64,000 nt of DNA. It comes from Oceanobacillus halotolerans (GTDB lineage: Bacteria > Bacillota > Bacilli > Bacillales > Amphibacillaceae). The stretch is taken from contig NZ_WIXL01000006.1 of the NCBI RefSeq assembly GCF_010993955.1, positions 1-64,000 on the forward strand. The letters are read 5' to 3'. The notes beneath the pieces are model-generated. The model worked only from the letters and a program-made list of their open reading frames with translations, was not told the origin of the DNA and searched no databases. Positions 27,679 to 36,952 of the stretch are shown one piece after another (positions within the stretch are counted from its first letter, which is position 1; each line of letters starts with the position of its first letter). The translations under genes and the position numbers were made by a program.

Positions 27679-28701
27679 TTACTCCTCTCGGGTATTGTTT
27701 TTTACTAGTTCATCACGATCAACCATTCGAGGCGGTTCCTCGACCCAACCATTATCAATCATGATGTTTGAACCATCTTCGGAATATAATGCGATTTCAC
27801 CACTAAGACGCGTATAATGTGTCGCTAAATCTCTTCTAACATTTGTGGTTATACCCATACTATAGAAACTAATCCCCAGCGTGATCATTTCTGTAACATG
27901 ATACATCATTAATTTATCGGAAAAAGGCGCGATAGTAGCAGAATCGGTTACCATTGCATCTGAACCTGATGGTGTAGGGACATCATGGTCTTTTAGAATA
28001 GAGCTAAACACGTTTACATGCTTTTTTGCTATTTCGATTCCACGGATAATAAAGTCTTTTACTTCTTTTGACTTCACTACTTGACTAAAGCCTGTCAATG
28101 TAGCAATCCCTAAACTATTACGTTGAATATTGTCATGAAGGTTGGCAATTTCTATCGCGGTTAGTGGTCTACGCTCGCCAAACCATCCAGTTAAGAATCC
28201 TTGTTTTTTTACAAAATCCACTTTATTAGGTGTAGGAATAACGGGGGGTCTCGTGTAAACCCCTTTCGACAATGCAACAGTCATTGCTTTTTGATGGATC
28301 TCGTTATATTCCCGAAGCCCCTCTGAAAAAAAGGAATAGACATCTTCTCGAGTAGACATGGTTACCGATCCCGAGAAAGAAAATAAGCCTAGTTTCCCCA
28401 TTTGAAGAACATATTGCAAAAAGTAATTGTCACTGTAAAGTCGTGGAGCATCAAAATTTACATCATCATCTGTAAAACCAAAAGGAATAGGCTTATTTTC
28501 CTTTTTGAATATCGTAGTAAGTTTTTCCATTTGTGATAGTGACAGCGACTGGGCATCCTGTAGAACGGGTTTGATGTCTTCGTCTTCCACTTTTTCAAGA
28601 AAATACGCAAGAACAGTGGATGTTACACTAGCATTCATATAGGCTCCCCATATTTGGGATAACTCTGATGCTGTTAAATTTACTTGTTTATCCTTTTCCA
28701 T
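27679..28701 (-). CDS. DUF3231 family protein
   Basis: DUF3231 proteins occur in spore-forming Bacillales. They are built of two similar four-helix (ferritin/CotF-like) halves, and their function is not established. The 340-residue sequence shows the duplication: LTASELSQIWGAYMNASVTS near residue 9 and LTAIEIANLHDNIQRNSLGI near residue 178 occupy equivalent places, as do VSKGVYTRPP-like and DVPTPSGSDAM segments. AGGAGG precedes the ATG. A paralogue is at 52549-53562. It heads an operon with two small genes. Confidence 0.85.
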   Translation of the reverse strand: MEKDKQVNLTASELSQIWGAYMNASVTSTVLAYFLEKVEDEDIKPVLQDAQSLSLSQMEKLTTIFKKENKPIPFGFTDDDVNFDAPRLYSDNYFLQYVLQMGKLGLFSFSGSVTMSTREDVYSFFSEGLREYNEIHQKAMTVALSKGVYTRPPVIPTPNKVDFVKKQGFLTGWFGERRPLTAIEIANLHDNIQRNSLGIATLTGFSQVVKSKEVKDFIIRGIEIAKKHVNVFSSILKDHDVPTPSGSDAMVTDSATIAPFSDKLMMYHVTEMITLGISFYSMGITTNVRRDLATHYTRLSGEIALYSEDGSNIMIDNGWVEEPPRMVDRDELVKNNTREE

Positions 28702-28827
28702 ATAACAAATTCCTCCTAAGACGATAAGATCATTTTGGTATAGTTTCTCGAATCGAGATGGGAAATATACAAAATGGTTGTTGAAAAAGAAATAGGAAAA
28801 ATGCGTTTAATAAGGCCTTTGTTCCAC

Positions 28828-28950
28828 GTTAGGAAAGTATAAAATTTTAGCTAAGATGTGGACTCGACGTAGCTAAAATTTTTACGTCCCAAGTATAAGA
28901 AAAACTATCACCTTCGCTAAAAGACGAGCGAATGCGAGTTTTTCTAAGAA
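28828..28950 (+). repeat. Repeat C, copy 2
   Basis: This copy runs from CACGTTAGGAAAGTATAAAA to GCGAATGCGAGTTTTTCTAA and matches 15817-15940 with scattered substitutions. The 3' half forms a hairpin ending in a T tract. It lies in the divergent gap between the DUF3231 gene and the ger operon. Confidence 0.75.
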
Positions 28951-29010
28951 TATTTTTACCGTCTTATGGGAAAGAAATAATAAGTATCTCCAATGGATGG
29001 AGGGAATATG

Positions 29011-30558
29011 ATGGTGTTGGATTCATTTTTTAGACGACGAAAGAAAAAGATAAAGGATAACGAAGAAAACTTTTCACTCACGATCTTGAAGAGTCTAGAT
29101 GAAAATATAGCCAATTTAAAAAGAATGTTAGAAGACCCGAATGACTTAGTAATCCGTGAGTTTACAATAGGGGACAGTGAGCATACATGTGCGATTGCTT
29201 ATATTGATGGATTAGTAGATAAACAACTTATTCATGACAATATTATTAAAAATTTACAGCTAAGAATCCAACAAAAAGAATTGCCAAACAATGCGGAACA
29301 ACTATTAGATGTCATCTATCAAGAAATCATATCTGTAACTGGATTAAAAGAGGAGACATCATTTGACAAGTTATCCAATGCATTGCTATCTGGTAGTACG
29401 ATTCTTTATCTAGAGGGAATCGATAAGGTTTTAGTACTGGAAACGATGGGGTGGGAAACTCGATCTATTGAAGAACCTGTTTCTGAAACATTAATCCGTG
29501 GGTCAAGGGAAGGGTTTGTAGAGAATTTACGAACGAATATGGTCTTAATTCGCCGCTATATTCGGGATCCAAATTTGCGCTTTAAGACACATCAAGTAGG
29601 ACGTCGTTCCAAGAAAAAGCTTGTTGTAAGCTATATAGATGGTGTTATTCATCCAGATATTTTAAAAGAGGTTAATCGTAGACTCGAAACGATAGATATG
29701 GATGATGCACCAGAATCAGGGTTTATCGAACAATGGACTGAAGATAGCTTTTTGTCACCATTTCCGCAGATGGATAATACGGAAAGACCAGATAAAGTTG
29801 CTACATCCCTTTTGCAAGGAAAGGTTGCCATTCTATTAGATGGAACACCTTTCGTTTTGATTACGCCTGTAACATTGGGAAATACGTTACAATCTCCTGA
29901 AGATTACTATGAACGATGGTTGATCGGTTCACTTTTACGCGCGTTGCGATATCTCGCTTCTTTCATTGCCATGTTTGCACCTTCCTTATATATTGCGTTA
30001 GTGTCGTTTCATCAGGGGATGATTCCGTCTGACCTTGCTTTTTCTATTGCTGCGACTAGACAAGGTGTCCCGTTTCCTGCTTTTGTTGAAGCCATCTTTA
30101 TGGGAATAACGATGGAACTGTTACGAGAAGCAGGGGCACGACTACCAAAGGCAATTGGACAAACAATTGGGATTGTAGGTGGTTTAGTAATTGGTGAAGC
30201 AGCTGTTCAAGCAGGGATTGTTAGTCCGATTATGGTTATTATTGTTGCATTAACAGCTGTTGCTTCCTTTACCATTCCATCTTACAGTGTTGCAATTTCC
30301 TTTCGAATACTACGGTTTGCTTTAATGATAGCAGCTGCAGTTTTAGGACTATATGGGATCATTCTCGTGTACATTATGATCAATATACATATTGTAAACT
30401 TAAAAAGTATTGGTGTTCCATATTCTAGTCCATTTGCTCCAAATTTCTTAGGGGATTGGACTGATCTCGTTTTACGTGCTCCTGTTCCAATGCTAACAAA
30501 ACGGCCAAAATATATGCAAACCAATGATAAAGAGGCTGCTGACAAAGGAGAGCACTAA
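29011..30558 (+). CDS. GerA-family spore germination protein (A subunit)
   Basis: This is the A subunit of a nutrient germinant receptor in the spore inner membrane. It has about 515 residues: a long hydrophilic N-terminal region (LDENIANLKRMLEDPNDLVI), the characteristic RRYIRDPNLRFKTHQVGRRS segment, then a membrane domain of about five helices beginning near ALRYLASFIAMFAPSLYIAL, with PFPAFVEAIFMGITMELLRE. ATG 29011 is favoured because GGAGGG lies 6 bases upstream; ATG 29008 and 28993 are alternatives. It is followed 2 bases later by the B subunit. The cognate nutrient is unknown. Expression is expected in the forespore. Confidence 0.93.
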   Translation: MVLDSFFRRRKKKIKDNEENFSLTILKSLDENIANLKRMLEDPNDLVIREFTIGDSEHTCAIAYIDGLVDKQLIHDNIIKNLQLRIQQKELPNNAEQLLDVIYQEIISVTGLKEETSFDKLSNALLSGSTILYLEGIDKVLVLETMGWETRSIEEPVSETLIRGSREGFVENLRTNMVLIRRYIRDPNLRFKTHQVGRRSKKKLVVSYIDGVIHPDILKEVNRRLETIDMDDAPESGFIEQWTEDSFLSPFPQMDNTERPDKVATSLLQGKVAILLDGTPFVLITPVTLGNTLQSPEDYYERWLIGSLLRALRYLASFIAMFAPSLYIALVSFHQGMIPSDLAFSIAATRQGVPFPAFVEAIFMGITMELLREAGARLPKAIGQTIGIVGGLVIGEAAVQAGIVSPIMVIIVALTAVASFTIPSYSVAISFRILRFALMIAAAVLGLYGIILVYIMINIHIVNLKSIGVPYSSPFAPNFLGDWTDLVLRAPVPMLTKRPKYMQTNDKEAADKGEH

Positions 30559-30560
30559 TC

Positions 30561-31664
30561 ATGAAACAGTTTGAATATGCTGATGAGAAAATAAGTGATA
30601 AAGAAATTATGATTGCTATACCCTCGATGATTGTAGCAGTTGGAATCTTAACACTTCCTAGGGATTTAGCCGAAAATAGTTTAAGTGCAGATGGGTGGAT
30701 AGCTATACTTATAAGTGGTATCCTCTTTTGCTTTTTAACATGGATGGTAGCTAAATTGGCAGTTCAATTTCCAAATGAAACTTTCTTTACGTATGCATCA
30801 AGGCTAGTTCCAAAACCTGTGGCAATCGTATTTACTTTGTTGTATGTTGTCTTAGGGATTATGTTTGCAGCCTATGAAGTACGAGAACTCTCTGACTTGG
30901 CGGGTAATTATTTATTTGATCAGACCCCAGTTGAAGTAATAGCACTCGCCTTTTTACTTGTTGTGGTATATGGGGCATCAGGTTCTCGAGCAGGAATCTT
31001 TCGTTTAAATATGATGTTTTTTCCCATTATTGGCTTTATTGGCGTTTCAATAGTATTCTTTTCACTTGGCTGGTTTAAAGTTGAAAATTTACTACCTATG
31101 TTTGAAACGAGTCTCACCGATCATGTTGAGACCCTTAAGGTAAGTACATTATCGTATAGTGGATTTAGTATTTTACTATTTTATATCGCCTTAGTTCGCC
31201 AACCAAAGAAGGTACCAAAAATGGTGGTCGCAGGTGTGTCAATTGCTGTGTTATTGTATTTGATTTTATTTATCACAAGTGTTGGTGTATTTGGTATCGC
31301 AACAGCACACTTAATTTATCCAATCGTTGAACTAGGGAAAGTTATTGAAGTACCAGGTGGATTTTTTGAACGATTTGAATCCATCTTTTTCGTGGTATGG
31401 ATTATGGCTATCTTTAATACAACGCTTATGGCCTTGGATATTGCTGTATATGGATTACAATCTATCTTTACAAGGATAAAGAAGGTAAAACTGTTACTGT
31501 TTTTAACTCCCCTTATTTTTGTCATTAGTATGTTTCCACAAAACTATATGGAAATTGCTCTATTAGGTCGATTTATTAGCTACTATGAATTGATATTGAC
31601 AGGATTTGTTACGACCTTATTGTTAATCATCGCTAGTAGAAAAGGGGGAAAAACTGGTGGCTAA
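30561..31664 (+). CDS. GerB-family endospore germination permease (B subunit)
   Basis: This 367-residue protein has ten or so membrane helices of the amino acid-polyamine-organocation type and is the B subunit of a germinant receptor. The N terminus KISDKEIMIAIPSMIVAVGI and the early LTLPRDLAE motif are characteristic of the spore germination permease family. GGAGAG lies 8 bases upstream. It overlaps the C subunit gene by 8 bases. In B. subtilis this subunit contributes to germinant binding. Confidence 0.93.
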   Translation: MKQFEYADEKISDKEIMIAIPSMIVAVGILTLPRDLAENSLSADGWIAILISGILFCFLTWMVAKLAVQFPNETFFTYASRLVPKPVAIVFTLLYVVLGIMFAAYEVRELSDLAGNYLFDQTPVEVIALAFLLVVVYGASGSRAGIFRLNMMFFPIIGFIGVSIVFFSLGWFKVENLLPMFETSLTDHVETLKVSTLSYSGFSILLFYIALVRQPKKVPKMVVAGVSIAVLLYLILFITSVGVFGIATAHLIYPIVELGKVIEVPGGFFERFESIFFVVWIMAIFNTTLMALDIAVYGLQSIFTRIKKVKLLLFLTPLIFVISMFPQNYMEIALLGRFISYYELILTGFVTTLLLIIASRKGGKTGG

Positions 31665-32838
31665 AATATGTATATCTATTTATTGTGCACTTTGTATCCT
31701 ATTAGTTGGATGTTGGGATCGGATTGAGATTGAGGAACGTGGTTTTATTATTGGTGCATCCGTTGATTTAGCGGAAAACCACCAAAATAACAATCAAGAA
31801 TTAATGCTGACAAGTCAGTTTGTCGTACCTTCTGGGCTTGGAGCACCAACTGATGGAGGAAATAGTAGTGGAGCATTTATGAATCTTTCTGTTACAGGGA
31901 ATAGTTTATTTGATATGAACCGAGATATGGCCAAATTAACGAGCTTAACACCATTTTATGAACATTTAAAAGTAATTATTATATCCGAAGAAGTTGTACG
32001 TGAGCCACATGTATTTGGGAATGTGATGGACATTTTCATTCGTGATCATGAAATGCGTAGAGGTGTAAAGGTCGTAATTTCAGAGGGACAAGCACAACAA
32101 ACTTTCGATATGAAACCGAAAAATGAGGATTTGCCAGCAATCTTTATTGAATCTGTGATGGAAAATAGTACAGCTAATGCTAATGTATTAGAGCCGATCC
32201 ATCTAGGAGAAGTACATGAATATTTGTTAGGGAATCGTAGTTTTGTATTACCCCGTATTTTCCCATTAGGAAATAGTGTTGAATATGAAGGAGCAGCAGT
32301 ATTTCAGGGGGATACAAACAAGATGGTCGGAATATTGGAGGGAGATGAGGCAAAAGGATTGGGCTATGTAACAAAAGAAAATAAAGGAGGTGTCGTAAAA
32401 ACAACGATAGATGACCAAATAGTAACATTGGAAATTGAACGTTCTAAAAGTGATATTACCCTTAAAAATAAAAAAAGGGGAAATCTAAAAATTGATATTA
32501 AAATTGATATGGAGGTTGGAATTGCAGAAACATTTGGCTCTCGAAGAATCACCAGCCCGAAATTTATTGAAAAGGCCGAGAAAGCAGGAAGTAATCAAAT
32601 AAAAGAAATAGTGAATCAAACAATTAAAAAAGTACAAGAACAATACGAGGCAGATGTGCTAGGAATTGATAATGTCCTCCAGAATGAACATTATGATTTA
32701 TGGAAAGAAATAAGAGAAGACTGGGACAAAGGAGAAAATTACTTTGTGCAAAGTACGATCAACGTAAAAGCAGATGTGAAGGTTATTGAGAGTGGTGTAT
32801 CAGATAAGATTACTAATAAAAATAGGCGTGATTACTAA
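31657..32838 (+). CDS. GerC-family spore germination lipoprotein (C subunit)
   Basis: The 393-residue lipoprotein starts with GTG and has a signal peptide with lipobox LLVGC (lipid-modified cysteine at about residue 19) followed by WDRIEIEERGFIIG, the conserved start of Ger(x)C proteins. Three structural domains are expected. GGGGGAAAAACT lies before the GTG. Its stop overlaps the start of a small ORF (TAATG), so a fourth product may be coupled to the receptor operon. Confidence 0.93.
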   Translation: MAKICISIYCALCILLVGCWDRIEIEERGFIIGASVDLAENHQNNNQELMLTSQFVVPSGLGAPTDGGNSSGAFMNLSVTGNSLFDMNRDMAKLTSLTPFYEHLKVIIISEEVVREPHVFGNVMDIFIRDHEMRRGVKVVISEGQAQQTFDMKPKNEDLPAIFIESVMENSTANANVLEPIHLGEVHEYLLGNRSFVLPRIFPLGNSVEYEGAAVFQGDTNKMVGILEGDEAKGLGYVTKENKGGVVKTTIDDQIVTLEIERSKSDITLKNKKRGNLKIDIKIDMEVGIAETFGSRRITSPKFIEKAEKAGSNQIKEIVNQTIKKVQEQYEADVLGIDNVLQNEHYDLWKEIREDWDKGENYFVQSTINVKADVKVIESGVSDKITNKNRRDY

Positions 32839-32984
32839 TGTTGGAGGAACTTGCAGATCGAATTCTAAATAGGATAACAATTGCATGCACCGTACTGTCC
32901 TTTTTCATTCCATATATTATCTATAAAATAAACAAGAGCCTCCACAAATATGGAGACCCACCATGGAAAAAGACAAACAATTGA
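32838..32984 (+). CDS. Small single-helix membrane protein at the end of the ger operon
   Basis: The 48-residue ORF starts MLEELADRILNRITIACTVL and continues through a hydrophobic helix (about residues 13-31) to a basic tail ending in WKKTNN. Its ATG overlaps the gerC-type stop codon by one base (TAATG), so translation by re-initiation is likely. Some germinant receptor operons have a small D subunit with membrane helices; this one is shorter than those I know and only one helix is clear. Assignment to that class is an inference. Confidence 0.55.
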   Translation: MLEELADRILNRITIACTVLSFFIPYIIYKINKSLHKYGDPPWKKTNN

Positions 32985-32996
32985 TTGCCTTGAAGC

Positions 32997-33920
32997 TTAA
33001 CGTTCTTTACTTTTTGGATCAAAGGCATCACGAAGACCATCCCCAATAAAGTTTATGGACAAAACTGTTATGAATATGGCTAACCCTGGAGGAACCCATG
33101 CTTCTGGATGTTCCCTTAGAATACGTACATTCATTGCCTCTGAAATCATGTTCCCCCATGATGGCGTTGGCTGCGGTATGCCAAAGCCAATAAAACTTAG
33201 TCCAGCTTCAATAATAATATAGGTAGCCATCATTAATGTTGCGTTAACGATAATTGGTCCAATTGCATTTGGGATAAAGTGTCTAAATATAATGCGAATA
33301 TCACTTGCCCCAATGGCACGTGCACCTAGAACAAACTCTTGTTCACGCAGCGACAAATATGTTCCCCGAATTATACGCGTTAAATTCGGCCATGATGTTA
33401 ATGCTATAATAGTGATAAACAAAGGGATGGTCAGTTCTTCTATGATAGCTATAATCGTTAAGGCAAGCACAAGAAATGGTAACATAAGCATAATATCTGC
33501 TGCTCGCATAATGACACCATCAATTTTCCCACCGTAGTAACCAGAAATTGATCCTAAAATAACTCCGATGGCAAGTGTGAAAAACATGGCACTAAAGCCG
33601 ACAATTAGCGAAATACGGCCACCATATAACAACCTTGCAAAGTTATCTTGACCTTGGCCATTTGTTCCTAAAATATGTTCATCACTTGGTCCTTGCTCAA
33701 TTAACAAAAGATTTGTTCTTTCTGGATCTAAATCTGTAAATAAAGGAGCGAGAGCGCAGGTGGTCGTAATCGTTAATAACACAAATACACTAATTACGGC
33801 TAATTTATTTTTCATGAATCGACGTAATGCTAATTGAAATGGGCTTTTACTTTTCTTTTGTTCTTCTCTAGGTTCCATTTCCGGATGTGTCGATAATGTT
33901 TCTTGTGAATTTGATTGCAT
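32997..33920 (-). CDS. appC: Oligopeptide ABC transporter permease (OppC/AppC-like)
   Basis: This inner-membrane permease has 307 residues. The N-terminal cytoplasmic tail (EMEPREEQKKSKSPFQLALR) precedes a first helix, then the five-helix binding-protein-dependent transport domain with the EAA-type loop AIGASDIRIIFRHFIPNAIG. GAGGTGAGATGAT precedes the ATG. It is the last gene of the minus-strand operon in order D-F-A-B-C, the same as B. subtilis appDFABC; the gene name rests on that order. Confidence 0.9.
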   Translation of the reverse strand: MQSNSQETLSTHPEMEPREEQKKSKSPFQLALRRFMKNKLAVISVFVLLTITTTCALAPLFTDLDPERTNLLLIEQGPSDEHILGTNGQGQDNFARLLYGGRISLIVGFSAMFFTLAIGVILGSISGYYGGKIDGVIMRAADIMLMLPFLVLALTIIAIIEELTIPLFITIIALTSWPNLTRIIRGTYLSLREQEFVLGARAIGASDIRIIFRHFIPNAIGPIIVNATLMMATYIIIEAGLSFIGFGIPQPTPSWGNMISEAMNVRILREHPEAWVPPGLAIFITVLSINFIGDGLRDAFDPKSKER

Positions 33921-33931
33921 ATCATCTCACC

Positions 33932-34900
33932 TCAATCGTATCGGATTCGTGGGTCCACAATACTGTAAAAAATATCGGCCAGTAAATTACCTATTAGGAT
34001 AAGTACTCCAAGTATTAAGGCAATAGCCATCACAACAGGGAAATCACGGTTTGTAACAGAGCTTATAAACAACGTTCCTAGACCAGGGTATTGAAAGACC
34101 TGCTCGGTAATCACCGCACCACTTAATAGAACGCCAATTTCAAATCCCATTAAGGTGATAATCGGAATAAGCGCATTGCGAAGTGTGTGTTTGTAGAGAA
34201 CACTATTTTCAGTCATCCCTTTTGCTCTTGCAGTACGAATATAGTCACTACCTAGAACATCGAGAACTTCCGAACGCATGTAGCGCATATAGGTTGCTGT
34301 TCCGGCCAAACCAAGTGTTATTCCAGGCAATACCATGTGATGCAGACGGTCGAGAAAACTTCCGAAGCCAGCAGCACCTGGAGAAGAAAGTGTTCCTTGT
34401 GCTGGGAACCACCCTAACTGAATCGATAAAAAGTAAATTGCAATCAATCCAAAAAAGAAGTTTGGAATTGCCAGCCCTAAAAAGCCAAATCCTGTTGCAC
34501 CATAATCAAGTAGTGAATAGGGACGTCTCGCCGAATATATACCAATAGGAATACTTACAATTATCGTAATAAACAACGAAAAAAGCCCTAAATAAAGTGT
34601 GTTTGCAAACCGCGCTTCAATTAAATCCATTACGGTACGGCCGTTAAAAACTAACGAGTCTCCAAAATCTCCTTGTGCAGCAGAGCTTACCCAATGCCAA
34701 TATTGTACAGGTAGCGGATCATTTAATCCTAGTGCTTCTCGTTGTTGCTCGTATACTTCTGGATCAACATTCGGATCAGCTAAGGACTGTCCTGTTAAAG
34801 CATCCCCTGGTGCTAGTTGAGCTAGCGTAAATACAATAACGGTAAGAGCGAAAAGCATTGGAATGAAAACGAGTATACGACGTATTATATATTTGTACAT
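33932..34900 (-). CDS. appB: Oligopeptide ABC transporter permease (OppB/AppB-like)
   Basis: This 322-residue permease partners with the OppC-like subunit. The N terminus YIIRRILVFIPMLFALTVIV and the APGD motif are typical of OppB/DppB proteins; the EAA loop reads ARAKGMTENSVLYKHTLRNA. It starts with ATG after a GGGGGTTAATTT leader and ends 11 bases before the OppC-like gene. An imperfect terminator hairpin lies between it and the binding protein gene. Confidence 0.91.
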   Translation of the reverse strand: MYKYIIRRILVFIPMLFALTVIVFTLAQLAPGDALTGQSLADPNVDPEVYEQQREALGLNDPLPVQYWHWVSSAAQGDFGDSLVFNGRTVMDLIEARFANTLYLGLFSLFITIIVSIPIGIYSARRPYSLLDYGATGFGFLGLAIPNFFFGLIAIYFLSIQLGWFPAQGTLSSPGAAGFGSFLDRLHHMVLPGITLGLAGTATYMRYMRSEVLDVLGSDYIRTARAKGMTENSVLYKHTLRNALIPIITLMGFEIGVLLSGAVITEQVFQYPGLGTLFISSVTNRDFPVVMAIALILGVLILIGNLLADIFYSIVDPRIRYD

Positions 34901-34996
34901 AAATTAACCCCCGATCTAAACAAGATTTTTCATACGACTAGGAATAATTTAAAACATCGTGAAAGGCTAATCTTTCCCTATGTATTTTTTAAAAGA

Positions 34997-35026
34997 AAGA
35001 GCATGCGGCGATATCCGCACGCTCTT
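34997..35026 (-). terminator. Hairpin between binding protein and permease genes
   Basis: On the minus strand AAGAGCGTGCGG pairs with CCGCATGCTCTT (one mismatch), followed by TCTTTT. It lies just after the binding protein stop codon. A partial terminator or mRNA-stabilising hairpin at this place would raise binding protein over permease levels, as in other binding-protein operons. Confidence 0.65.
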
Positions 35027-35043
35027 CTTCTGATAAATGGTTA

Positions 35044-36849
35044 TTACTCAGATACCCACCATAGGTGAGGATCGTTGTTGAACGAATATGGCATCGGATC
35101 TACACCATTAAGACGTTCATTGAATCCGTAAATTTTATTTTGTGCATATAAGAGAAGAGCAGGTAAGTCTTCAGAGAAAACACCTTGCCATTCACTGTAT
35201 TTCTCTGCACGGTACTCTTGTTCAAATGCTTCTGGAGCTTGCATTGCTTCTTGCAATAACTGATCAGATTCTGGATTATTCCAGCGTCCATAGTTATATG
35301 CTGCATCAGATTTCCATAAACCAGATGGGTCTGGGTCACCACTTCCTAAGCTCCAACCGAGTAAATAAAGATCCCAATCACTATTATCATTTGTTAAATC
35401 TTCAACATATGCAGTCATTTCCTTCGGTTGACGTACATCCATTTGAATACCTACATCTTCTAGGAATTGTCCTAGAATTGGTGCAGAATCTTCACGAAGT
35501 TGGTTTCCAGTTGGATAGTTCAGATTAACAACCCATTCTTCGCCATCAGGTGTTTCTCTAAATCCATCATCATTTGTATCAACATAACCAGCTTCATCAA
35601 GTAATGCTTTTGCTTGTTCTGGGTCATATTCATATGCTGTAGTAGCGGACTCATCATATGCCCAGAATTGTTGTGCAATTGGTGCGTTAATAACAGATCC
35701 GTGTCCATGTAGCAAATTGTCAACAATTGCCTGCCGGTCAATCGCATAAGCCATTGCTTGACGTACTAGTTGTTCACTCATATCCTCATTCGGTACCCAG
35801 TTATCTGGTTCAATCGTACCACTTTCGACATCAGCATCTGTTCGGTGGTTTATTTTGAAGCCCATCAGCTGATATCCAAAATCGGTTTGTTCGATAATCT
35901 CAACATGATCAAAACCTTCTACCGTTTCAAAGTCAGCTGCTGGAACACCATTAGGTTCAGCGATAAAGTCAATTTCACCATTCTCTAATAGCCCAAGCAT
36001 TACTGATTGCTCAACAACACGCCAGACAATTCGATCTAGGTATGGTTCACTTTGCCAGTAATCAGGATTCTTTTCGAGGACATATTGTTCACGGTCAAGC
36101 ATTTCTGTGAATTGAAATGGCCCAGTTCCTATTACTTCTCCAGCATTGAGTGATGCTGGGTGTTCAGGTATTTCATCAATTGGAACGTCTCCAAAGATGT
36201 GTTCTGGAATAATTGGGAAGGACGCATCTTTTAAAGCAGTTACGTTCGGCTCAGCAAATTTAAAGGTAACAGTATGGTCATCCTCAGCTACAACACCTTC
36301 AAATTCTTCCGTTTCTCCACTGTTAAATTCCTCATAGCCCAATAGTCTAATAACATATTCAGTACGAACTCCTCCAGCTTCTATATATCCTGGGCTCGAA
36401 ATAGCTTTGTAAGTGTAGACGACATCATCAGCTGTAAACGGTTCACCGTCATGCCATGTAACACCTTCTTCAAGTGTAAACGTCACTTCGGTTTGATCAT
36501 CGCTCATTTCCCAATCGCTAGCAAGGCCTGGTTCAAATTCAAGATTTTGATTTTGACTAAGTAGAGCTTCATGAGTAAAATCTAAAATATTAGTTTCATA
36601 TGCTTCTTCATAAAAGATTGGGTTAAACATCCCCGCAGGAGCTGTGTCCATTGCTCCTGTAATCGTTCCACCCATTTGTGGCTCATCTGAGGCAGCCTCT
36701 TCTTCCTCCTCGGCAGGTTCCTCCTGATCGGTTTCTGTTTCTTCAGGATCCTCTTCTGGTTCATCCCCTGATGAGTCACTGCTACAAGCAGCTAGAAACA
36801 ATCCAAGCATCAATACAAACAGCAGTATCCAGTTTTTCTTTAACTTCAA
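35044..36849 (-). CDS. appA: Oligopeptide-binding lipoprotein (AppA/OppA-like)
   Basis: This extracytoplasmic solute-binding protein of SBP family 5 has 601 residues. It has a signal peptide with a lipobox ending LAAC (C22). A very acidic linker (residues 29-57, mostly D and E) follows, a feature common in salt-adapted Bacillaceae. Family segments include LASDWEMSDDQTEVTFTLEE, WHDGEPFTADDVVYTYKAI and ADDVVYTY. It starts with TTG preceded by AAGGGGTGAG. It delivers peptides to the AppB/AppC permeases; specificity is inferred only from operon order. Confidence 0.92.
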   Translation of the reverse strand: MKLKKNWILLFVLMLGLFLAACSSDSSGDEPEEDPEETETDQEEPAEEEEEAASDEPQMGGTITGAMDTAPAGMFNPIFYEEAYETNILDFTHEALLSQNQNLEFEPGLASDWEMSDDQTEVTFTLEEGVTWHDGEPFTADDVVYTYKAISSPGYIEAGGVRTEYVIRLLGYEEFNSGETEEFEGVVAEDDHTVTFKFAEPNVTALKDASFPIIPEHIFGDVPIDEIPEHPASLNAGEVIGTGPFQFTEMLDREQYVLEKNPDYWQSEPYLDRIVWRVVEQSVMLGLLENGEIDFIAEPNGVPAADFETVEGFDHVEIIEQTDFGYQLMGFKINHRTDADVESGTIEPDNWVPNEDMSEQLVRQAMAYAIDRQAIVDNLLHGHGSVINAPIAQQFWAYDESATTAYEYDPEQAKALLDEAGYVDTNDDGFRETPDGEEWVVNLNYPTGNQLREDSAPILGQFLEDVGIQMDVRQPKEMTAYVEDLTNDNSDWDLYLLGWSLGSGDPDPSGLWKSDAAYNYGRWNNPESDQLLQEAMQAPEAFEQEYRAEKYSEWQGVFSEDLPALLLYAQNKIYGFNERLNGVDPMPYSFNNDPHLWWVSE

Positions 36850-36952
36850 AAATACTCACCCCTTTGATTTTTTATCCGCCACTTAAGCGACTCTTGCTAT
36901 TTTTGTAGATGTAACCACCCCCCACTATGTAGTAAAACCCGCCTATTATGTT

